Positions 58,143 through 64,000 of a stretch of 64,000 nt of DNA are shown one piece after another. The notes below the pieces were generated by a model that was given only the letters and a program-made list of their open reading frames with translations, did no database searches and had not been told where the DNA came from. Origin of the DNA: Hemileia vastatrix (Eukaryota; Basidiomycota; Pucciniomycetes; Pucciniales; Zaghouaniaceae). Location: the NCBI GenBank assembly GCA_030280995.1, contig JASXTE010000008.1, positions 1,227,501 through 1,291,500 on the forward strand, given 5' to 3'. Position 1 is the stretch's first letter, and the number at the start of each line of letters is the position of its first letter. A program made the translations under genes and the position numbers.

Positions 58143-60525
58143 TTATTTAGATTTAAATTTTTTCAAGAGATTTTTAAGATCAGAGATTTCATTTTCTGGA
58201 ATCCACTGGTCATATTCACTTGATTTATTTTTAAATCTTAGTAGATACTCAACTCCCTTTTCTTTTGTAAGGTGTCTCTTTTTAAGTATCTTTTCAATTT
58301 CTGCTTTTTCCACTATTTCTTCAGGTTGCTGTTTATGCCTTCCTGATCTTCTTGGAAAGAGAGCAGTATCATTAGAATGGTATGGTTTTATAAGAGAAAT
58401 AGGAAATACTGGATGTTTTCTATCATAAGGTGCATATAGAATAACCTCAACAGCATTATTACCAACCATCTTTTTAACTACAAATGGTCCAATGAATGGA
58501 TCCTTCAATTTAACATTACCATTTAAATTGAAATGTAGCGTTGAAATAAGGACTTCATCACCCTCTTTGAACATTTGTTCTTTATGGGCTTTATCCCATC
58601 TTTTCTTTTCATACTCAAAAGCCTTATTTATACATTCTTGAGCATGTTTTCTGCATAGTTCTTGCATCTGAAGAAAAGATTTAGTACCTGGATGAATATC
58701 CAATCTAGGTAACTTATTAAGAGTTTTAGCAGGGGTATTAGGTACATAACCCAACCATAACTCAAATGGCTTTTTGCCAGTGACAGAATGTACTGTACTA
58801 TTATATGCAAATTCTAAACCTGGTATAAGAGTTACCCAATCATGCGTGAATTTGTCATTGTCTTTAAAATTAAGACCAAAAGCACAGTATCTTCTTATCA
58901 TATCTTCTAAGGTTTGTATCATTCTTTCTGCTAGCCCATCAGTTTGTGGATGGTGTGCTGTAGAAAGTTTTAATTGACACCCTGAAACATCCATAAGTGA
59001 CGTCCAGAACTCAGAAGTAAATTTAGGATCTCTGTCAGAAACTATTGCTTTGGGAAAACCTGCTGTATTTAACATTTGTGTCCACCATAAAAAAGCTAAG
59101 TCCTTTGCAGAAACCTCTTTGTGGGTAGGAATAAATTTACACATCTTTGTAAATCTATCTACAATTACCCAGCAGGAGTTATAACTCTTATGCCCTGCTA
59201 TTGGCAAACCTGTTACAAAGTCCATGTTAATGATTTCCCATGGAGCTTTTGGTTGCTCAATTTGTTGTAATAAACCAGCTCTTTTTCCTGTTAATCTTTT
59301 AGATTTTTGACAAGAATCACATGTTTCAACATATTTCTGAACATCCTCAGACATGTTAATCCACCAAGCTGTGTTTTTTACTCTGGTTAATGTTTTATGG
59401 TAGTCAAAATGACCTGCTAATATATCATCATGACATATACTTAACATTAACTCCTTCATTGAAGGGGGAATTACAATTACATTACTTAATTTTTTCCTGT
59501 AATATATAAAACCATCCTCAATGGAAAATTTTCCTTTCTCTAATGCCTCTTTATACTTATCTGGTAATGTTTTTATTAAAACATTCATTGAAGCATTAGA
59601 TGGATCATTTAATATTGTAGTTAATTTACTTAAGTCAGGATCTGAATTATAATTATCAAGAATTGATTGCATAAATTCATCCTCAAGATCTACAATATAA
59701 ATGCCATAAATGTTAATAATCTCTGATTCAGGAACATAAGCAGGATTATCATCATTATTAGGCAGAGGTACTCTAGATAACAGATCTACATTAGAGTGCA
59801 AGGTTCCTGCTCTATGTGTAATAGTCATCCGTCCTCTGTATTCTTGTACAGCTAATTGCCATCTAAACATGTGTCTATTAGGAGTTTTCATGTTTAAGAG
59901 TGACTTAACTGCACTACAGTCAGTTATTAACTCAAATTTTTGGTCTTCAAGGTAATAATGTAGCTTTTCAAGAGCCCATACTACTGCCAAACATTCAAGT
60001 TGAGTAGCACCATATTTTAATTCACCACTTCTCAGAGTACGTGAAATATAGCAGATTACTACTTCTGACATTTTACCTTCAATAAGTTGTTTTTGATGCA
60101 AAGCAGCACCCAGTCCAATAAAACTTGCATCTGTATATAATACAAAAGGTAATTGGAAATCTGGTAATCCCAAGATAGGAGCTGTCATTAAACATTCTTT
60201 CAACTTATCAAAAGCTTGTTGTCTTTCATTATTCCAAATGAAAGCTTCTGATTTCTTTATCAGTGTGGTCAGTGGTGCAGCAATTGATTGGTAGTTTTTT
60301 ATATATTGTCTATAATAACCACACATTCCAAGAAAAGATTGTACATCCTTCACATTTTGAGGAATGCCAATATTTTTTATTGCAGCCACTTTATTTTGGT
60401 CTACACATATTTGTAAGCCAGATACAATATGACCAAGCACTTTTAAAGATTCAAACCCAAATTTACATTTTTTCAATGCAAGGGTCATTTTTATTTCATC
60501 CATTTTCTGAAATACTTTCTTAAAT
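58143..60525 (-). pseudogene. Gypsy-3 pol, part 2: RNase H, integrase, chromodomain
   Basis: A continuous frame after a one-base deletion at about 60515-60525, relative to gypsy-1 and gypsy-2 (KVFQKMDEI region). It encodes the reverse transcriptase end (LGHIVSGLQ), RNase H (LYTDASFIGLGAAL, ITDCSAVKS), the integrase finger (CHDDILAGHFDYH...CDSCQK), the integrase core (NMDFVTGLP, VSDRDPKF, HPQTDGLAERM), the GPF module (IGPFVVKKM) and a C-terminal chromodomain (EKILKKRHLTKEKGVEYLLRF, WIPENEISDLKNLLKK). Every catalytic acidic residue expected is present. It is a pseudogene only because of the upstream frameshift, unless that is a programmed shift. Confidence 0.9.
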
Positions 60526-63500
60526 GGATTAGGTGTTCATCAAAAGTTTTAGAGAACACTATGATGTCATCAATGTATACCATTAACCATCCCTCAATCA
60601 TTTCATTATGGAATGTTATATCCATTAACTTCTGAAATACTGAAGGAGCATTCTTTGGTGCAAATGGCATTCTGACATACTTATAAATTCCCATGTGTGT
60701 TGTTATCAACAAAAAGTTCTGTGAATTCTTTTCAACAGGAATTTGATGGTACCCTTTATTTCCATCTAGGCAACTTATATATTTAGCACCTTTAAGGGTA
60801 GCATGTATAGAGGCAATCCTTGGCAAGGGATAAATATCATCTACTGTAAATGTATTTAATGCTCTATAATCACCGCACAGTCTTGCTTTATCTTGTTCAT
60901 AAGAAATCAGCACTGGTGATATTACACAATATTTTGGTGTAGTTTCAACCTTCTCAAGAATGTTCATTTTTAATAACATCTTAATATTATCCTCTATGTC
61001 TTTCCTCTTCATTGGTGAAGCAGGGTATGGTTTCTTTTTAAGACTAGCAGGAATATTATCCATGTCACAGGTTAAACTAATTTTCATTTCATGATCTTTT
61101 ACAAGGCCAAGTTCATTTGTACCATGTGCAAAAGCCATTGGAAAAGCTTTAATTAATTCCAAAATATTATTTTTCTCAGTTTCACTTATCTGAGTGCCAA
61201 ATGATGCTTTTGAAATTTCTGTTTCCAGAAGTTCCAACTCATTGGATTCTCTTCCTTTAGACGGGGAATTTGTTACTGACTCAATGTGTAAGACTGTGTT
61301 AAAAGAATTTATTTTAAATTTCCTTTTACCATTCATGCCAATTGTAAAATTGTTATTAGCAGGGTCTAATTTTACACCAAATTTAGTCAGAATATCATTT
61401 CCAATGATAAAACAGTTACTACAATTTGTATTATCCATTACTACAAAGTCACAAGTTACCCTTACATAACCATGTTGGTGTTTAAAGAAAACAGCAGCTT
61501 TGTATTTACCAATGGGGTGTAGTACTGATCCAAAACCTCTCCAATTTTTATTCTGAAGTGGTTCAAGCTTAAACTTATATTCACTATCAATTTTCTGTAA
61601 TGTATTAGTGGAAACAACTGAACCAGCAGCTCCTGTGTCCAATACTATATTAACATTTTCACCAGAAATGATAGCTGGAACCGTGATAGGTGTCATTCTA
61701 AAGTTATCAGCTTGTATATCCTTAATTATTTCAGCATCCTCAAAATTCATTAAAGATTCATTTGAGTCCATATTTAATATTGGATTTTCAAAGATGGACA
61801 AATCATCTTCCAACATACAGACTTCATTTTCATCACTATATGAGATATTGCTGTCATAATCACTTGATTCTTTACTTTTTTCAGTTTCAGTTTCAGATTC
61901 ACGTTGATTTTCAACAATATTTATGTTTTTCTCACATTTGTGACCTTTTACCCAAGGTTTGTTACACTTATAACAAGTATTTGTTTCATACTTTTTAGGT
62001 ACTACAGGTGCAGTAGGTTTTTTCTGCTTCTCCTGAAGTGTTTTTGAATTCTGAGTCTTTACAGGTTCAACATTTTGCTTATAAGTGGAATACCTTGATT
62101 CATACTTATGGTTTAATAATATTTCATTGCAAATATTAATAAAGTCAGAATATTCAGTAACATTTAATGTTCTAGCTACAACAATGTCTCTGACAGATAT
62201 AGGTAATTTGTATATTATCTTATCTTTCCATAAGTTAAAATCCATATGAGGCTCAATGGCTTTTAATATTTTGTTTAAATTCATTAAAAATACCATAGGT
62301 TTGTCACCATTCAAAGGATTATACCTAGTCTTCTCATACAGTCTCTGCTGAGTAAGCCTGAATTTAGAACCTCCAAATTGTTTTTCAATAAGTTGTTTCC
62401 ATTCAGCCCAAGAGTAGTCTCTACCCTCACTTAAGACAGCTTCAAACCATAATAAAGCAACATCCTTAAATAAAGAAATTAATTTTGATGTTATCTCTTC
62501 ATCTGGTAACTTATATGAGAATTTCAAGTTGTCAATTCTTTGAATAAAATGTTGCCAATCAGAGCTGGCTTCCCCATCATAAGTTGGGTACTGATCTATC
62601 TTAGGCCAGTTCTTCTGATTGGATTTTATCTCACTAATCTTAGGTAAATTCAACAACTCATTTACTTTTGATAAATGGTCTTGTATTTCTTCCTGCACGG
62701 ATTTGTGACTTACATTTTCAGATTTGACACTACCACCAGATGGTTTTAATTGTGGTGGTACAGGGAAGGAATGAGATTCACTTTTGCCAATGAAAGGATT
62801 ATTATTATATTGATTATACTTATGATTATCCTGGTTCATTAGTAGATTGGCAGTTTCAATCTCAACTTTAGTTAATCTTTGTAGCAGCTCAGAGACACTT
62901 TGATTTGTCTGTGCAAAAGATAACTTTGTTCTTGATTCAGTTTTTAATAAGTGTGTTTCATATAATTTTTCTAACTCACAAAATTTGTTTGAAAGGTCAT
63001 TATATTTATTACTCAATGAATCATATTTAAGAGTTAGAGACAAATGTTCTTTCTCTAATTCTTTATTACGTGTTGCTAATTGAGAAATGTTCAATGTTAA
63101 GGATGAAATTGTATCACTAGTGAGCTTAACTGTCTGTTCCTCACAATCAGTCATTCTATTCCACAATGCTGAAACAATTCTATGGACAGTTGGATTATTG
63201 TTAAAATATTCCATGTCCTCCTTTTCAATTCTCTCACTCTCCTGTGAAGTACTCATCTCACTAGTAGGTGGTTGCAACTGAGGATTAACTGTATTACCAT
63301 TGTATATAGTACTGTTATTATGGATAAAAGACAAGTCAGGTGTATCTACTCTAAAACCCAAATTTCTTAAATCCTCCTCTATTTTTTGTACAGATTTAAC
63401 ATCAATAGAATTACCTATATTGTAATTAGCAGTATTATGTCTAATCTGAGAGGGTAAGTTACTTACCAAGGGATGGTTGCCAGTCCTGATTTTTGGCGCT

Positions 63501-64000
63501 TTTTTCCCTTGTAAGGGTGAGCTGAGGAAGTCAGATGAGGGGGTGGATCCCTGTTGCAACTGTGGCTTGTCCACTGTTGGTGAAACCAGTCCCATTTCCA
63601 TTTGTCTACCAGGATTTTCTCCTGGGAGTGAGTGGACCCTCCTTGGATAGGGGGTTGCTGATTTGATTGACTGGGCTGGCCTCCCTTTAATTCTGCCATT
63701 GCCTGATTCATCTGCTGAAATCCTACCTTGCAATTGTTTTGCAACTGCTCTACTTCTTTGAACATGAGAGATTTTGATTCCTCTAGCTTCAGAACCTGTT
63801 TGGCCAGATGGGACAGTTGATCCTGAAGAGGAGGAGACGTCTTTTTGATAGTTATCTTTTTTAAGAGGGTGTCCTTTTCCTCTACACTCATGCTTTCTGG
63901 TTGGGGGTACTGTTGTCCCTCCATGGTGATGTCCTGGAAAGTTTTTATTAGCTTTAGACCTGGTATTATAAGCAGGCTGTTCACTTACACTATCCTGAGG
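60491..64000 (-). CDS. Gypsy-3 gag-pol, part 1 (first codons outside window)
   Basis: The frame is open from the window edge (PQDSVSEQPAYNTRSK, which in gypsy-2 is preceded only by MSA) to the stop at 60491. The N-terminal region overlaps ORF1. The gag coiled coil lies at about 63200-62850, the capsid-like part at 62600-62100 (WPKIDQYPTYDGEASSDWQHF and FGGSKFRLTQQRLYE), then the knuckle CYKCNKPWVKGHKC (near 61960) and the protease IVLDTGAAGSVVS (near 61640). Reverse transcriptase follows to the YIDD box (near 60560). The frame is lost just after YIDDIIVFSKTFDEHLIHL by a one-base deletion. Confidence 0.88.
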   Translation of the reverse strand, partial: PQDSVSEQPAYNTRSKANKNFPGHHHGGTTVPPTRKHECRGKGHPLKKDNYQKDVSSSSGSTVPSGQTGSEARGIKISHVQRSRAVAKQLQGRISADESGNGRIKGRPAQSIKSATPYPRRVHSLPGENPGRQMEMGLVSPTVDKPQLQQGSTPSSDFLSSPLQGKKAPKIRTGNHPLVSNLPSQIRHNTANYNIGNSIDVKSVQKIEEDLRNLGFRVDTPDLSFIHNNSTIYNGNTVNPQLQPPTSEMSTSQESERIEKEDMEYFNNNPTVHRIVSALWNRMTDCEEQTVKLTSDTISSLTLNISQLATRNKELEKEHLSLTLKYDSLSNKYNDLSNKFCELEKLYETHLLKTESRTKLSFAQTNQSVSELLQRLTKVEIETANLLMNQDNHKYNQYNNNPFIGKSESHSFPVPPQLKPSGGSVKSENVSHKSVQEEIQDHLSKVNELLNLPKISEIKSNQKNWPKIDQYPTYDGEASSDWQHFIQRIDNLKFSYKLPDEEITSKLISLFKDVALLWFEAVLSEGRDYSWAEWKQLIEKQFGGSKFRLTQQRLYEKTRYNPLNGDKPMVFLMNLNKILKAIEPHMDFNLWKDKIIYKLPISVRDIVVARTLNVTEYSDFINICNEILLNHKYESRYSTYKQNVEPVKTQNSKTLQEKQKKPTAPVVPKKYETNTCYKCNKPWVKGHKCEKNINIVENQRESETETEKSKESSDYDSNISYSDENEVCMLEDDLSIFENPILNMDSNESLMNFEDAEIIKDIQADNFRMTPITVPAIISGENVNIVLDTGAAGSVVSTNTLQKIDSEYKFKLEPLQNKNWRGFGSVLHPIGKYKAAVFFKHQHGYVRVTCDFVVMDNTNCSNCFIIGNDILTKFGVKLDPANNNFTIGMNGKRKFKINSFNTVLHIESVTNSPSKGRESNELELLETEISKASFGTQISETEKNNILELIKAFPMAFAHGTNELGLVKDHEMKISLTCDMDNIPASLKKKPYPASPMKRKDIEDNIKMLLKMNILEKVETTPKYCVISPVLISYEQDKARLCGDYRALNTFTVDDIYPLPRIASIHATLKGAKYISCLDGNKGYHQIPVEKNSQNFLLITTHMGIYKYVRMPFAPKNAPSVFQKLMDITFHNEMIEGWLMVYIDDIIVFSKTFDEHLIHLRKYFRKWMK
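63463..63924 (-). CDS. Gypsy-3 overlapping ORF1 (WKWD protein), intact
   Basis: A second open frame of 153 codons lies wholly inside gag but in another frame. It starts at an ATG in a strong context (ATCACCATGGAGG) about 85 bases after the inferred gag start and ends ATIPW-stop. Sequence parts: KKITIKKTSPPLQDQLSHLAK and a coiled coil to VEQLQNN, a Gln/Pro-rich linker, VDKWKWDWFHQQW, CNRDPPPH, SAHPYKGKKRQKSG. The three other chromoviruses in the window carry the same protein in decayed form. Leaky scanning from the gag ATG could express it. Function unknown. Confidence 0.55.
   Translation of the reverse strand: MEGQQYPQPESMSVEEKDTLLKKITIKKTSPPLQDQLSHLAKQVLKLEESKSLMFKEVEQLQNNCKVGFQQMNQAMAELKGGQPSQSNQQPPIQGGSTHSQEKILVDKWKWDWFHQQWTSHSCNRDPPPHLTSSAHPYKGKKRQKSGLATIPW

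Larger units (their letters stand above)
56849..64000 (-). mobile_element. Gypsy-3: near-intact chromovirus, right end outside window
   Basis: The 3' LTR (family B) is 56849-58025, the polypurine tract 58026-58036, then the full coding region to the window edge. It is inserted in gypsy-4 reverse transcriptase; the expected duplicated flank would be GGTAT or similar and cannot be checked because the other LTR lies beyond 64000. Only one frameshift was seen in about 5.9 kb of coding sequence. Confidence 0.92.

Noticed and set aside
63400..63475. Joining ORF1 to gag-pol by splicing
   Set aside because: With the visible donor and acceptor the joined frame re-forms TGG-TAA in gypsy-1, -2 and -3, so a simple spliced fusion is not supported; only a regulatory or uncoupled role remains possible.

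Overview
The window looks like repeat-swollen nuclear DNA of a filamentous fungus, most probably a rust (Pucciniales). The reasons are one intron-dense host gene at the left edge (introns of roughly 58 to 136 bases), strongly AT-rich flanks, abundant chromodomain-bearing Ty3/gypsy retrotransposons, and PIF/Harbinger-like DNA transposons carrying a Myb/SANT-like gene. The rust assignment is inference from general resemblance; no species-level marker was recognised. I see no rRNA, tRNA, CRISPR array or bacterial-style operon.

Positions 1-2194 hold the only confident host gene: a minus-strand GH5 exo-beta-1,3-glucanase whose twelve exons can be joined in phase. Positions 2195-6502 are intergenic, with microsatellites, one orphan exon-like stretch (3418-3556) and a Harbinger-derived inverted-repeat remnant (5372-5985).

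From 6503 to the right edge almost everything is transposons inserted into transposons. A minus-sense LTR of family A (6503-6736) is cut by Harbinger-like element A (from 6737). Element A carries a broken Myb/SANT-like gene that is split by a solo LTR of family C (8231-9101 plus 18249-18681). That LTR is itself split by gypsy-1 (9102-18243, TSD TTTAA), a young chromovirus. To the right lie a T-rich tract and a tandem array with splice-like junctions (19384-20747). At 20748 begins gypsy-4, a plus-strand chromovirus. Its 5' LTR is broken twice: by gypsy-2 (21182-35151, TSD AAAAA), which contains Harbinger B (26517-30153, TSD TAA) and a 1500-base solo LTR (30777-32276, TSD ATACT); and by Harbinger C (36098-53084, TSD TAT), which contains gypsy-5 (36391-48412) and a solo LTR-B (51883-53060). 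The three pieces of the gypsy-4 LTR add up to about 1495 bases, matching the 1500-base solo copy, which supports the reconstruction. The gypsy-4 body (53208-56848) is cut by gypsy-3 (56849 to beyond 64000).

Gypsy-1, -2, -3 and -4 belong to one clade: LTRs starting TGTCAGCC, closely related primer-binding sites where these can be seen, a CX2CX7HXC-type zinc knuckle, and a C-terminal chromodomain in the copies whose 3' end is visible. Gypsy-5 is a different lineage, with TGTGGTA LTRs, a classical CX2CX4HX4C knuckle and no chromodomain. The degree of decay follows nesting order in general: gypsy-1 and gypsy-3 are nearly open, while gypsy-2 and gypsy-4 are heavily broken.

The most unusual signals are (1) about 27 copies in gypsy-5 of a CAGTTTA-plus-hairpin module whose short stems appear to co-vary, spanning coding and non-coding DNA; (2) a roughly 150-codon ORF overlapping the gag start in another frame in all four chromoviruses, ending in a conserved Trp-stop that coincides with GGTAAGT; and (3) a tandem array at 20128-20747 whose units are bounded by splice-acceptor-like and donor-like sequences.
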